NCBI RefSeq assembly: GCF_030269605.1 | Contig: NZ_BSTQ01000019.1 | Location: forward strand, 1-64,000 | DNA from: Lentzea sp. NBRC 105346 | GTDB lineage: Bacteria > Actinomycetota > Actinomycetes > Mycobacteriales > Pseudonocardiaceae | Direction: 5' to 3' | DNA: 64,000 bases | Shown: positions 34,953 through 44,015 of the stretch, one piece after another | How the letters are laid out: every line of letters starts with the position of its first letter | How positions within the stretch are numbered: the stretch's first letter is position 1 | Translations under genes and position numbers: made by a program | Notes under the pieces: model-generated | Told to the model about the DNA's origin: nothing | Seen by the model: the letters and a program-made list of their open reading frames with translations, nothing else | Database searches by the model: none

Positions 34953-34968
34953 ACCCTCCCCCTCCCGC

Positions 34969-35013
34969 GAGCCCCGTGTGCGTTGTCGTCGGGGGACAAC
35001 GCACACGGGGCTC
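34969..35013. terminator. Bidirectional terminator hairpin between convergent genes
   Basis: GAGCCCCGTGTGCGTTGTC (34969-34987) and its exact complement at 34995-35013 form a 19-bp stem with a seven-base loop. It lies between the IniB-like gene and the oppositely oriented pobA-like gene, so it can serve both. Confidence 0.75.
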
Positions 35014-35034
35014 ACCCGCGTCTCAGGGCCGTTC

Positions 35035-36204
35035 TCAGGGGCCTACGTAGTTCTCGGCGAACGAGGCCGCGTACGCGGGGGAACTCGCCAGGTGCTCGAG
35101 CCTGGCCGCCGCGAGGCGCGCGTGGAACGGGTCGTTCGTCGGCGCGTGGATCATGCCGATCATCCACTGCGAGAACTCCTGAGCCCGCCACACCCGTCGC
35201 AGACAGTCATCCGAGTACGTCTTGAGACCGCTCTCATCACCCGTTTGGTAGTAGTCCGAAAGAGCGACGGACAGCAGTGCTGCGTCGTTCATCGCGAGGT
35301 TCATGCCCTTGGCGCCGACCGGGGTGATGATGTGAGCTGCGTCACCCAACAGGTACAGCCGGCCGTACGACATGGGCTCCACGACGTGGCTGCGCATGTC
35401 CAGCATGCGCTTCTCGATGATCTTGCCGGTGGTCAGCTTCCAGCTGCCATCGGCCAAAGAGAGCCTCTTTTGCAGCTCCATCCAGACGCGGTCATCCGGC
35501 CAGTTTTCCACACTTTCGGACGGGTCCACCTGGAGGTAATACCGACTCACCGTCGGGCTTCGCAACATATGTCCGGCAAAACCATCGGGGTGCATCGAGT
35601 AAATGATGGCTTTAGTGGACGGCGGGGCCTCCGCAAGAATGGAGAGCCACCCAATTCCATGGTGATGCACAAGTTCCTGAAGAACGCCTGAAGGAATGCT
35701 CGGCCGGGACACCCCGTGGAACCCGTCGCACCCCGCCACGAAGTCACAGGAGACCTGCTCGCGGACCCCATCGGCGCTGGTCCAGACCACGCGCGGGGCT
35801 ACCGAGGCCAGCCCCTGCAGCGAAACGTCACTGACGGAGAACCGGATGTCCCCGCCGCCCTCCAGGAATGCGGCGATGAGGTCGGTTACGACTTCCTGCT
35901 GGGGATACACGTAGTGGGTCCGGCCGCCGTACAGATCCGAGTAGGCGACTCGGAAGGCGCGACCGTTCACCCTGAATTCGCAGGCCCCATGCCGGTCGGC
36001 CGAGGCGAGCAGCCGGTCGGCCAAACCATGCCTCGCAAGTAACTCTACGGAGCGGTGTTCCAGTACACCCGCACGAGGACGGGTTTCCACCTCGCGTCGA
36101 CTCGCCTTTTCGAGCACCACGCAGGGGATACCTGACTGCTGAATCAAGTTTGCCAAGGTCAGACCGGCTGGACCTGCTCCGATCACCGCGACGGCGGTCT
36201 TCAC
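35035..36204 (-). CDS. PobA-type FAD-dependent 4-hydroxybenzoate 3-monooxygenase family protein
   Basis: 389 residues. GTG 36204 has GGAGGG five bases upstream on the minus strand. FAD-binding AVIGAGPAGLTLANLI at the N-terminus; RPRAGVLEHRSVELL (~42-56); CDFVAGCDGFHGVSR; RLYLLGDAAHIITPVGAKGMNLAMND. The order and length fit PobA (394 residues in Pseudomonas), which makes protocatechuate from 4-hydroxybenzoate. Against Pseudomonas fluorescens active-site residues Tyr201, Ser212, Arg214 and Tyr222, this protein has Tyr202, Met213, Arg215 and Tyr223. The carboxylate-binding Ser is thus replaced, and the true substrate may differ. It is divergent from the binding-protein gene. I therefore withhold the symbol pobA. 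Confidence 0.85.
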   Translation of the reverse strand: MKTAVAVIGAGPAGLTLANLIQQSGIPCVVLEKASRREVETRPRAGVLEHRSVELLARHGLADRLLASADRHGACEFRVNGRAFRVAYSDLYGGRTHYVYPQQEVVTDLIAAFLEGGGDIRFSVSDVSLQGLASVAPRVVWTSADGVREQVSCDFVAGCDGFHGVSRPSIPSGVLQELVHHHGIGWLSILAEAPPSTKAIIYSMHPDGFAGHMLRSPTVSRYYLQVDPSESVENWPDDRVWMELQKRLSLADGSWKLTTGKIIEKRMLDMRSHVVEPMSYGRLYLLGDAAHIITPVGAKGMNLAMNDAALLSVALSDYYQTGDESGLKTYSDDCLRRVWRAQEFSQWMIGMIHAPTNDPFHARLAAARLEHLASSPAYAASFAENYVGP

Positions 36205-36385
36205 GCGTTCCCTCCAACCACTAGACACCCTGTGCTTAGATCCTCACCGAAGGTAGTGGATAAGTACCTTCGCGCGTCGGCTGACTGGGGTCTTGCGGAG
36301 CAGCGTAATTACTCTGAGTGGCCCTCGGAGGCCGACTCTCCCCCGCAACCGCAAGCGACACCGCTCCGACAGGAGAGTGCTCCCG

Positions 36386-37396
36386 ATGACTCTTAGAGTC
36401 AGCCGAACGATCTTGCGCGGCACCGCCTTGGCCGCGCTGCTCGCCCTCGTGACCAGCTGTGGCCTCCTCGGTGGCAAAGAGGACAAACCCGCTGCTCAGA
36501 ACAACGGGCCGGTGGAGAAATCCAAGATCGTCGTCGGCGTACTGCCCATCCTCGACGTCGCGGCCATCCACGTCGCGAACAAGAAGGGTTACTTCAAGGA
36601 GGAGGGGCTCGAAGTCGAGCTCAAAACGATTCAGGGCGGTGCCCAGGCGATCCCCGGCCTGGTCAACGGCGAACTGGACATGAGCTTCGGCAACTGGGTC
36701 AGCTTCTTCGCCGCCGAGTCGAAGGGCGCGGCGAAGGCCGTCGACGGGATCAAGCTCGTCGCCGACGGCTACCAGGCCAAACCCGAGATGTTCCTGATCT
36801 TGGCGCCGGGTGACTCGGCGATCAAGAGCCCCAAGGACCTCGCGGGCAAGACCGTCGCGGTGAACACGTTCAAGAACATCGCGGAGCTCACCGCGAAGGC
36901 GTCTCTCGAGGCGAACAACGTCGACCCGAAGACGGTCACGTTGAAGGAGATGCCGTTCCCCGACATGCAGGCCGCCCTGCAGAACAAGACCGTTGACGCG
37001 GCCTTCATGGTCGAGCCGTTCATCTCCCGCGCGCAGCGCATGGCCGGCGCGGTCACGGTGCTCGACACGGCCTCCGGTCCGACCGCGAACATCCCCATCG
37101 CGGGCTACGCGACCAGCGGAAAGTTCGCCAAGGAGAACCCGAAGACCGTCGCCGCGTTCCAGCGCGCGATCGTCAAGGGCCAGAAGGACGCCGCGGACCG
37201 GCCGACCGTCGAGCCCCTGCTCGTGGAATACGCCAAGGTCGACAAGGAGACCGCCAGCCTCGTGCACTTCGGCGAGTTCCCGACCACGCTGGACGCCACC
37301 CGGCTCCAGCGCGTCGCGACCCTGATGAAGACCTACGGGCTGTTGCAGAACGACATGGACGTCAAGCCCATGTTGCTCACTCCCAGCGGCAGTTGA
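36386..37396 (+). CDS. ABC transporter substrate-binding lipoprotein (SsuA/NMT1-like)
   Basis: 336 residues. A lipoprotein signal peptide (MTLRVSRTILRGTALAALLA then LVTSC with the lipobox Cys at ~25) precedes an SsuA/THI5-like periplasmic-binding fold: KIVVGVLPILDVAAIHVANK, GLVNGELDMSFGNWVSFFAA, DSAIKSPKDLAGKTVAVN. AGGAG (36371-36375) is ten bases before ATG 36386. It would capture a small aromatic, sulfonate or pyrimidine-type solute at the outer membrane face and pass it to an SsuBC-type importer, most likely the operon at 31558-33855, since no permease is adjacent. It is divergent from the PobA-like gene, hinting that the imported solute could be aromatic; that is inference. Confidence 0.88.
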   Translation: MTLRVSRTILRGTALAALLALVTSCGLLGGKEDKPAAQNNGPVEKSKIVVGVLPILDVAAIHVANKKGYFKEEGLEVELKTIQGGAQAIPGLVNGELDMSFGNWVSFFAAESKGAAKAVDGIKLVADGYQAKPEMFLILAPGDSAIKSPKDLAGKTVAVNTFKNIAELTAKASLEANNVDPKTVTLKEMPFPDMQAALQNKTVDAAFMVEPFISRAQRMAGAVTVLDTASGPTANIPIAGYATSGKFAKENPKTVAAFQRAIVKGQKDAADRPTVEPLLVEYAKVDKETASLVHFGEFPTTLDATRLQRVATLMKTYGLLQNDMDVKPMLLTPSGS

Positions 37397-37623
37397 CGAA
37401 CCGAACGCGGGTGGCCTGTGATTATGCCGTGATCAAGGTCACCCGCGTCCGACTGTTGTAAGCCAAGTGAATTATCCGCGCACGGCCGTTTAGCCCTGCC
37501 GGTGACTGAATGAATTGTCAACCAGCGTCAATCGTCGTCCGGATGGCGGTATGACAGTGGAGTGCATTACACCAAGATCCACCAGGTTTGCAGGTATTTC
37601 TCGGGGCGGGGAGTGTGCTGACC

Positions 37624-40392
37624 GTGCGCGGTCGTAGGGGCCAGCAGCGCAAGGGCACTGGCGAGACGTTCAGTCGCTTCCGGCTACGCAACTGGAGGTT
37701 GCGCAGCAAGCTCGCGGTGGTACTGCTCGTACCGGCGCTGAGCACCGCGACCCTCGCCGGACTGCGACTCAACACCCAGCTCGACGACGTCGAGCTCTTC
37801 TCCAAGGTTCAGCGCGAGCTGGCGCTGAGCCAGCAGGCCGAACGGGTCGAGGACGCGCTGCAGACCGAACGCGACTGGGCCGTCCAGTGCGTCGGCGGCG
37901 GGCGCGCCAACAACTGTGCCGAGCACGTCACCCGCGCCAGCCGGACCGACGTCGAGCTGGCCAAGTACCGCGACGTCGCCGAGGCGAACACGGCCATCGA
38001 TCCCGTTGTGGTGCAGACGTTCGACAAGTCGCTGCAGACCCTCGACGGCCTCAGCAACCTGCGCAACACGCTGCTCACCACGAAGTACCCCGACGTGTCG
38101 GTGATCAGCGCGTACAACCAGATGATCGAACCGCTGAGCCAGGTGCACCGCGTCGTCGTGAGCAGCCTCAGCGAGTCCGGCGTCACCCCGATCGCCACCG
38201 CCGTGCAGAAGCTCTACGCGGCCAAGGAGCAGCTGTCGCAGCAGAACGCGATGCTGGTCTCCGCCGCGCTGCGCAAGGGCTTCGCGCCCGGCCAGGCGGA
38301 CGGTCTGCGGGCCGCGCAGTCCCGGCTCGACGCGGCGCTCGCCGAGTTCGACGCGGTCGCGGATCAGAACAACCGCCAGCGCTTCCAGGACATCGTGTCG
38401 GGCGCATCCGTCGACGGCCGCAACCGGCTGGTGAAGCTCGCGCTCGTGCAGGACGCCGACAAGCAGCCGCTGTCGATCACCGACACCGAGGTGCTCAAGA
38501 TCGGTGAGGAGACCGCGGGTCTCATCCGCGACGTCCGGACGTTGCTGGAGGAACAGGCGAGCACGACGACCGTGACGCTCGCCGAGGCCGCCCGGCAGTC
38601 GGCGTGGCGCGACGCTGCCCTGGTCGCCGTCTCGATGATCATCGCGTTCACCCTGATGATCATCGTGGCGCAGTCGATGATCCGGCCGCTGCGCGTGCTG
38701 CGCCGCAGCGCGTTGGACGTCGCGCGCAACCAGCTCCCCGACGCCATCCGCCGCATCCGCACCCACCGCGACCCCGAGCGGGCCGCGCAGGAGGCGATCG
38801 TCCCGGTGCCGCTGCACACCACCGAGGAGGTCGGCCAGGTCGCGCGGGCGTTCGACCTCGTGCAACGCGAGGCGGTGCGACTCGCCGTTGAGCAGGTCGC
38901 CTTGCGCGCCAACGTCAACGACATGTTCATCAACCTGTCGCGGCGCAGCCAGGCACTGGTGGAGCGGCAGATCAGCGTCATCGACCGGCTCGAGCAAGAT
39001 GAGCAGGACCCGGACGCGCTGGCCAGCCTGTTCGAGCTGGACCACCTCGCGACGCAGATGCGCCGCAACAGCGAGAACCTCCTGGTGCTCTCCGGCACCA
39101 CGGTCAACCGGCGCGTCAATCGGCCGGTGGCCGTCAACGAGGTGCTCGGCGCCGCGGTGTCCGAGGTCGAGAAGTACGCGCGCGTGCAGATCGCACCCAC
39201 GCCGGACCTGATGGTGCAGGGCCGCGTGATCAACGACCTCGCGCACCTCATCGCCGAGCTGCTGGACAACGCCACGGCGTTCTCCAAGCCCAGCACCAAG
39301 GTCACCGTGCGCACCATCGAGACCCGGCGCGGCGAGGTCGCGGTGCGCATCCACGACCGCGGTGTCGGCATGCAGGAAGAGGACATCGCCGAGGCCAACG
39401 CGAAGCTCGCCGACCCGCCCGAGGTGGACGTGTCGGTGGCCCGCGAGATGGGCCTCTACGTCGTCGGCCAGCTCGCCAAGCGGCACGACATCCGTGTGAC
39501 GCTGGCGAACAACGACGACATCGAGGGCGGTGTCACCGCGCAGGTCGTGCTGCCGGTCTCCTTGCTGCACAAGGGCGCGGCGCCGGCGTTGCTCACCGAC
39601 ACGCCGTCCAACCAGGGGCTGGAGGGCGTGCCGAAGTGGACGCCGCAGCCCATCGAACTGCCCGCCCCAGAAAAAACGACCGAGTCGACCGGCAGGCACC
39701 GCATCGAGGCCTCGCCCGCGTCGGAGCTGTTCGTCGCCCGCACCGAGGCGACCGAGCTCAAGGTCGGGGAGGGCTACGACTACGAGCCGCCCGCCGAACG
39801 TCCGGCCGAGCGCGAATCGCACACCGAGACGATGCCGGCGGTCCAGGATCATCTTGGCCAAGAGGACTACCTGGGCGAACCGCTCTCGCGGTGGTTCCAG
39901 AACCCGCAGCCGGAAGTCTTCAACGGGTCCATTGAGGACACAACCGTTCAGCCGCCCGTCAGCGTCGACGAGGAGGTACCGCAGGAGCCGGAGACAGTGG
40001 CCGGGCTGCCGAAACGGCAGCAGCGAGCGACCGTCGACCACGAGAAGCCCGCACCGGAGACCGTGCCCAAGGCCGTCGCCGACTGGGCCCACTCCGACTG
40101 GGGCTCGGCCGACGACGGCTGGCGAGCCGCGGGCGCGCTCGTGTCCGCCGGCATCGAGACGACCGAGAACGGCCTGCCGAAGCGCGTGCCGCGCGCCCGG
40201 CTCGTGCCCGGCTCGTCCCCGAAGGCCACCTCACCCGTGCCGGCACTGGCGCCGGCGGGAGCCGGACGGTCGGCCGACCGGCTGCGCGCACGTTTCGCCA
40301 CGTACCAGAAGGGTGTCCGGCTCGGGCGCGAGTCCCTGGTGGACTCGGCAGTCGGCCACATCCCCGTGATCGCAGAAAGGGAGCACCAGTGA
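37624..40392 (+). CDS. Conservon-type sensor histidine kinase-like protein with NIT domain (CvnA-like)
   Basis: 922 residues. TM1 ([20 protein letters not shown], ~28-47), an extracellular nitrate/nitrite-sensing-like helical domain (~50-325), TM2 ([17 protein letters not shown], ~335-352), a HAMP-like linker, the block [21 protein letters not shown], and a histidine-kinase ATPase with N-box [17 protein letters not shown] and DRGVGM. The last ~280 residues are acidic/Pro-rich and disordered. Such proteins head actinobacterial conservons, membrane signalling complexes likened to a G-protein receptor system. GTG 37624 is chosen for GGGGAG (37608-37613) ten bases upstream. It overlaps the roadblock gene by four bases. 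Confidence 0.9.
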   Translation: MRGRRGQQRKGTGETFSRFRLRNWRLRSKLAVVLLVPALSTATLAGLRLNTQLDDVELFSKVQRELALSQQAERVEDALQTERDWAVQCVGGGRANNCAEHVTRASRTDVELAKYRDVAEANTAIDPVVVQTFDKSLQTLDGLSNLRNTLLTTKYPDVSVISAYNQMIEPLSQVHRVVVSSLSESGVTPIATAVQKLYAAKEQLSQQNAMLVSAALRKGFAPGQADGLRAAQSRLDAALAEFDAVADQNNRQRFQDIVSGASVDGRNRLVKLALVQDADKQPLSITDTEVLKIGEETAGLIRDVRTLLEEQASTTTVTLAEAARQSAWRDAALVAVSMIIAFTLMIIVAQSMIRPLRVLRRSALDVARNQLPDAIRRIRTHRDPERAAQEAIVPVPLHTTEEVGQVARAFDLVQREAVRLAVEQVALRANVNDMFINLSRRSQALVERQISVIDRLEQDEQDPDALASLFELDHLATQMRRNSENLLVLSGTTVNRRVNRPVAVNEVLGAAVSEVEKYARVQIAPTPDLMVQGRVINDLAHLIAELLDNATAFSKPSTKVTVRTIETRRGEVAVRIHDRGVGMQEEDIAEANAKLADPPEVDVSVAREMGLYVVGQLAKRHDIRVTLANNDDIEGGVTAQVVLPVSLLHKGAAPALLTDTPSNQGLEGVPKWTPQPIELPAPEKTTESTGRHRIEASPASELFVARTEATELKVGEGYDYEPPAERPAERESHTETMPAVQDHLGQEDYLGEPLSRWFQNPQPEVFNGSIEDTTVQPPVSVDEEVPQEPETVAGLPKRQQRATVDHEKPAPETVPKAVADWAHSDWGSADDGWRAAGALVSAGIETTENGLPKRVPRARLVPGSSPKATSPVPALAPAGAGRSADRLRARFATYQKGVRLGRESLVDSAVGHIPVIAEREHQ

Positions 40393-40811
40393 CCACCACC
40401 TCGGAAGAGCTGGACAACTTCAGCTGGCTGGTCGAGGACTTCGTCAGCCGGGTCGCTGGTGTGGCGCACGCCATTGTGGTGTCGGCCGACGGGCTTCTCC
40501 TGGCGACGTCTGACAGACTGCCTCAAGATCGGGCCGAGCAGCTGGCGGCTGTGGCGTCCGGTCTGGTCAGCCTGAACCTCGGAGCGGCGCGCTGCTTCGA
40601 GGCGGGTGAGGTGAAGCAGACGGTCGTCGAAATGGAGCGGGGGTACCTCTTCCTCATGTCCATCAGCGACGGATCCTGCCTGGCGGTGCTCGCCGCGCCC
40701 AACTGCGACATCGGGCTCATCGGTTACGCGATGACCCGGCTGGTGGAGCGGGTCGGTCTCCAGTTGACGCCGGAGATCCGTGCCCAGCTGCACGTTTCCA
40801 TGCGAGCCTAA
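40389..40811 (+). CDS. Roadblock/LC7 domain protein (CvnB-like)
   Basis: 140 residues. The roadblock fold starts [20 protein letters not shown] then [20 protein letters not shown] and continues [35 protein letters not shown]. In conservons it is the likely GTPase-activating or scaffold partner of the CvnD GTPase. GTG 40389 overlaps the kinase gene, and the GTPase gene starts only 16 bases after its stop, so no DUF742 (CvnC) gene lies between, unlike the standard A-B-C-D order. Confidence 0.92.
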   Translation: MTTTSEELDNFSWLVEDFVSRVAGVAHAIVVSADGLLLATSDRLPQDRAEQLAAVASGLVSLNLGAARCFEAGEVKQTVVEMERGYLFLMSISDGSCLAVLAAPNCDIGLIGYAMTRLVERVGLQLTPEIRAQLHVSMRA

Positions 40812-40827
40812 ATAGAAGGAAGTTCCC

Positions 40828-41424
40828 ATGAGCAACGGTGCTCCGGGTCGTCCGGGGTCACCTGGCGCCGACCTGTCCGTCGTGTCCGCGAAGATCGTCG
40901 TGGCGGGCGGGTTCGGCGTGGGCAAGACGACGTTCGTCGGTTCGGTCTCCGAGATCACGCCGCTGACGACCGAGGCATTGATGACCGAGGCGAGCGTCGG
41001 GGTGGACGACCTGTCCGCGATCCCGGACAGGGTCACGACGACGGTGGCGATGGACTTCGGTCGGGTGTCACTCGACCAGGACCTGATCCTGTACCTGTTC
41101 GGCACGCCCGGACAGCACCGGTTCTGGTTCATGTGGGACGACCTCGTGCGCGGGGCCATCGGCGCCGTCGTGCTCGTCGACACCCGGAGGCTGACAGACG
41201 CGTTCGCGCCGATCGACTTCTTCGAGGACCGCGAGCTGCCGTACGTGGTCGGCGTCAACTGTTTCGACGGCCTCATGCACCATCGTCCCGAGGAAGTGCG
41301 CGACGCCTTGACGATCGACCCGTCCGTGCCGATCATTCCCTGTGACGCCCGGAACAGGCAGTCCACCAAGCAGATCCTCATCAACCTCGTGGAGCACGCG
41401 CTTCGTCAACCGACGTTGGTCTGA
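40828..41424 (+). CDS. ATP/GTP-binding protein, conservon GTPase (CvnD-like)
   Basis: 198 residues. P-loop VVAGGFGVGKTTFVGSVSEI (~25-44); switch-like region MDFGRVSLDQDLILYLFGTP then GQHRFWFMWDDLVRGAIGAV (~75-114); and VVGVNCFDG (~145) as base-specificity loop. These are the marks of the conservon small GTPase family. AGAAGGA lies seven bases before the ATG. It completes the signalling operon 37624-41424. No P450 or other effector gene follows. Confidence 0.93.
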   Translation: MSNGAPGRPGSPGADLSVVSAKIVVAGGFGVGKTTFVGSVSEITPLTTEALMTEASVGVDDLSAIPDRVTTTVAMDFGRVSLDQDLILYLFGTPGQHRFWFMWDDLVRGAIGAVVLVDTRRLTDAFAPIDFFEDRELPYVVGVNCFDGLMHHRPEEVRDALTIDPSVPIIPCDARNRQSTKQILINLVEHALRQPTLV

Positions 41425-41510
41425 TCTGGTTGACGATTGACTCTTCTTGTGCCGCAAGGGATCGGCGATACAGTCGGATCGCAACTCCCTGCGTTGCAAA
41501 GGAGATTCTG

Positions 41511-42041
41511 TTGATCCTGCGCAAGACACTGGCCGTGCTGGCCAGCGCGGCCGCCCTGACCATCGGCCTCGCTGGCACCGCACAGGCGGCACCGAAGGTG
41601 CTGTACTACGAGAACAACGCCGCCGAGTTCAAGGCGGCGGTCGACGAAGGCGCCCAGGTTTGGAACGAGGTCGTCAAGAACGTCCGGCTGGCGCCATGGA
41701 CTGCGGGCAAGCCCAAGAACATCGTGATCGTCGCGGACAACGGCTGGCCTCGCGCCCAACCGGGCTCGCTCGGCAACGGCCGGGTCTGGATGGGCAGGCA
41801 GGCCGTGCAACAGGGCCACTACCCGCCCCGCATCGCGGCCCACGAGCTCGGGCACATCCTGGGGCTGCCGGACATCAAGCCGGGTCCGTGCAGCAGCCTG
41901 ATGTCCGGCGCCAGCGCCGGTACCACCTGCAAGAACAAGTACCCGAACGCGGCTGAGAAGGCGCGCGTCGAACGGGCCTTCGGCGGCAGCCTCGCGGCCT
42001 CCGAGACGTCCTGGAACCGCTACTTCATCGAGGTCGGCTGA
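41511..42041 (+). CDS. Snapalysin-family secreted metalloprotease (M7)
   Basis: 176 residues. The start is TTG 41511 with AAGGAG (41499-41504) six bases upstream; it leads straight into a Sec signal peptide (ILRKTLAVLASAAALTIGLA, then GTAQA before APKVLYYE). The zinc site HELGHILGLPD (~122-132) is the snapalysin pattern HExxHxxGxxD. The mature enzyme of ~150 residues is a small neutral protease, typically acting outside the cell on Tyr/Phe sites. No propeptide beyond a few residues is seen. It sits at the end of the conservon operon with a ~86-base gap; whether that system controls it is unknown. Confidence 0.9.
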   Translation: MILRKTLAVLASAAALTIGLAGTAQAAPKVLYYENNAAEFKAAVDEGAQVWNEVVKNVRLAPWTAGKPKNIVIVADNGWPRAQPGSLGNGRVWMGRQAVQQGHYPPRIAAHELGHILGLPDIKPGPCSSLMSGASAGTTCKNKYPNAAEKARVERAFGGSLAASETSWNRYFIEVG

Positions 42042-42043
42042 AC

Positions 42044-42139
42044 GTAAGACACACGGGGCCGGACGGTAAGACTCGCGCGAGTTTTACGCTCCGGCCCCTC
42101 GTGTCTTACGTTCCGGACCGGTGAGTTTTACGTTCCCGC
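42044..42139. repeat. Palindromic GTAAGAC/CGAGTTTTACG repeat cluster
   Basis: Left arm 42044-42076 and right arm 42077-42109 are imperfectly complementary around ACTCGC-GCGAGT, with GTAAGAC-type units in the left arm and TCTTACG-type units in the right. A direct copy GGTGAGTTTTACGTTCCCGC follows (42119-42138). It starts three bases after the snapalysin stop, and its last copy contains the stop codon of the convergent GGDEF gene (42128-42130). It is the same layout as the cluster at 33858-33948. Confidence 0.8.
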
Positions 42140-44011
42140 CACGAAGTCGACGCCCAGGGCTCGGTGTTCGTCGAGATCGGCCCGGTGGCCGGCGATCACC
42201 TGCAGGCCCGCGCCGTGCAGCAGCGGCACCATGAGCGACAACGCCTGGTGCGCAAGACGTTCCGGCGGGGGAGTGGCGAGCCGGACGCCCCACAGCGGGT
42301 TGCGGTCCACAGTGGACATACCGGCGAACCCGCCGCCGAACTCGTGCAGCAGCACGCGAACACCCATGTCGTGCAACACTTCCAGGTTCTCCTCGCCGTC
42401 CGGCATCGCCCGGACGTCCAGTGCGAGGAACAACGACTGCGGCGGCAACATCGTGTCGCGCAACGTCCGGCGCACGATCGCCGCGAGGTCCGGGTCGCGC
42501 GACTGGTCCGGTGACAGCCGCACCAGAACCGGTTCCCCCAAGGAACAAGCGTCGGACAGCACCCAGCGGCCGATCCGCGACGCCAGTCCCAGTGCCTCCG
42601 CGTACCGGGCGCACTCGTCGTGCCCGAGCTCGCCCCACCGCAGGTGCGCCTCCTGCGCCAGCGTGGACCCGTCGGCCAGCCGCACCACCGGCCGGTACCG
42701 CACCTTGATGTCGCCGCTCTCGAACGCACCGGGCATCGACGCGATCCGCGCGAACCGCGTGCGATCCAGCACGTCCTGCGCCGCGTCGAAGATGCCCCAC
42801 TGCCGCTTGCCGCCCGCCTCGGCCCGCCGCAACGTGCTGTGCGCACGGCGCAGCAGCGCGGTCGGATCCGTGCCCGCGCCGCCGTGCACGAAACCGATGG
42901 ACGTCGACACCGCGACGCCGTGCCCGTCGATGAACACCGGCTCGGCGAGCTCGTCGTCGATCAGCTCGGCCAACGCCGACACGTCCGGCGCACCCTCGAT
43001 CAGCACCACGAACTCGTCGCCGCCGATCCGGGCGATCACCGCGTCCGGCAACGCGTTGCCGAGCCGTTTCGCCACCTCGCGCAACACCGTGTCGCCGGCG
43101 CTGTAACCGAGGCCGTCGTTGACGATCGTCACGCTGTCCACGTCCAGGTAGCACAACGTGACCGTTTCGTCGGGCTGCGCCTTGTTGAGGACCTCCTCGA
43201 GCCGGTTCACGAAGCTCTGCCGGTTCGGCAGACCGGTCAGGAGGTCCGTGGATGCCTGACGCCGCAACACTTCCCGCAGCATCCGCTGCTCGGTCACGTC
43301 CTCCAGCACGGCGACGTAGTACCGCGGGGCGTCGTCGGCACCGCGCAACACCGACAGCACGACGTTCGCCCACACCGTGTCGTCCGGGCCGCGCGTCAGC
43401 TGTCTCTCCTGCCGGATCGTCTCCTCGGTGGAGACCAGCAACGTGCGGCAGTCCTTGAACAGCACCGCGAGATCCGGCTCGGCGAACAGCAGCTTCGGCT
43501 CGGGCGTCTCGTCGTGCCCCAGCATCTCGGCGAGCGCCGGGTTCGCCTCGACGACCTCGCCCTCCAGGTCGATGATCGCGATGCCCGCACCGGACGCCGT
43601 GAACACCTGCGCGAACCGCGCCTCGCTCTCCAGCAGCGACCGCTGCGCGTCCTCGACCGCCTTCAGCAGCGAGTTCTTGACCTTCTCCTGCTCGTCGAAC
43701 AGCTGGTTGCGCGTCGCCCGCACGTACCCGGCCGCCAGCGCGCCGAGCATCGCCCACCACCGCGGGCCGGATTCGACGCCGCCGAGCACCTCGAGGGAGC
43801 GACGAAGGCTGTCCGGCCCGGTGAACCGCGACTTCACCAGCCACTCGCCGACCGCGTCCGCGGCCGAGTAGTCGTCCGCCTCCAGGGCACGCCGAAGCCG
43901 GGCGACGTGCTCGTCGAGCGTGCGCGTGATCTTGCCGCGGGACATCGGCGAGTACGCGCTCTCGATCAACACGGTCGCCCACCGGCCGGCAATGCCCGCG
44001 GACGAGGTCAC
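42128..44011 (-). CDS. PAS-GGDEF-degenerate EAL protein (diguanylate cyclase-like)
   Basis: 627 residues from GTG 44011, five bases after the upstream gene's stop. An N-terminal helical region (~20-125, SRGKITRTLDEHVARLRRAL) is followed by a PAS domain (~128-243, AQVFTASGAGIAIIDLEGEV), GGDEF domain (~250-410) with intact RIGGDEFVVL at ~328, and an EAL-like C-terminus. The inhibitory RxxD site upstream of GGDEF is not conserved. The EAL domain is degenerate: the signature reads QEAHLRW instead of E-A/V-LxR and the loop 6 region HEFGGG lacks the usual acids, so phosphodiesterase activity is unlikely. It probably makes cyclic di-GMP in response to a PAS signal. Confidence 0.88.
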   Translation of the reverse strand: MTSSAGIAGRWATVLIESAYSPMSRGKITRTLDEHVARLRRALEADDYSAADAVGEWLVKSRFTGPDSLRRSLEVLGGVESGPRWWAMLGALAAGYVRATRNQLFDEQEKVKNSLLKAVEDAQRSLLESEARFAQVFTASGAGIAIIDLEGEVVEANPALAEMLGHDETPEPKLLFAEPDLAVLFKDCRTLLVSTEETIRQERQLTRGPDDTVWANVVLSVLRGADDAPRYYVAVLEDVTEQRMLREVLRRQASTDLLTGLPNRQSFVNRLEEVLNKAQPDETVTLCYLDVDSVTIVNDGLGYSAGDTVLREVAKRLGNALPDAVIARIGGDEFVVLIEGAPDVSALAELIDDELAEPVFIDGHGVAVSTSIGFVHGGAGTDPTALLRRAHSTLRRAEAGGKRQWGIFDAAQDVLDRTRFARIASMPGAFESGDIKVRYRPVVRLADGSTLAQEAHLRWGELGHDECARYAEALGLASRIGRWVLSDACSLGEPVLVRLSPDQSRDPDLAAIVRRTLRDTMLPPQSLFLALDVRAMPDGEENLEVLHDMGVRVLLHEFGGGFAGMSTVDRNPLWGVRLATPPPERLAHQALSLMVPLLHGAGLQVIAGHRADLDEHRALGVDFVAGT

Positions 44012-44015
44012 TTGG

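Noticed and set aside
37588-37623. TTG 37588 as start of the conservon kinase
   Set aside because: No ribosome binding site upstream, whereas GGGGAG is ten bases before GTG 37624. The extra residues are not like a signal or TM segment.
37684-40092. 802-codon open frame antisense to the conservon kinase
   Set aside because: High-GC shadow; the plus-strand frame carries NIT, ATPase and TM features.
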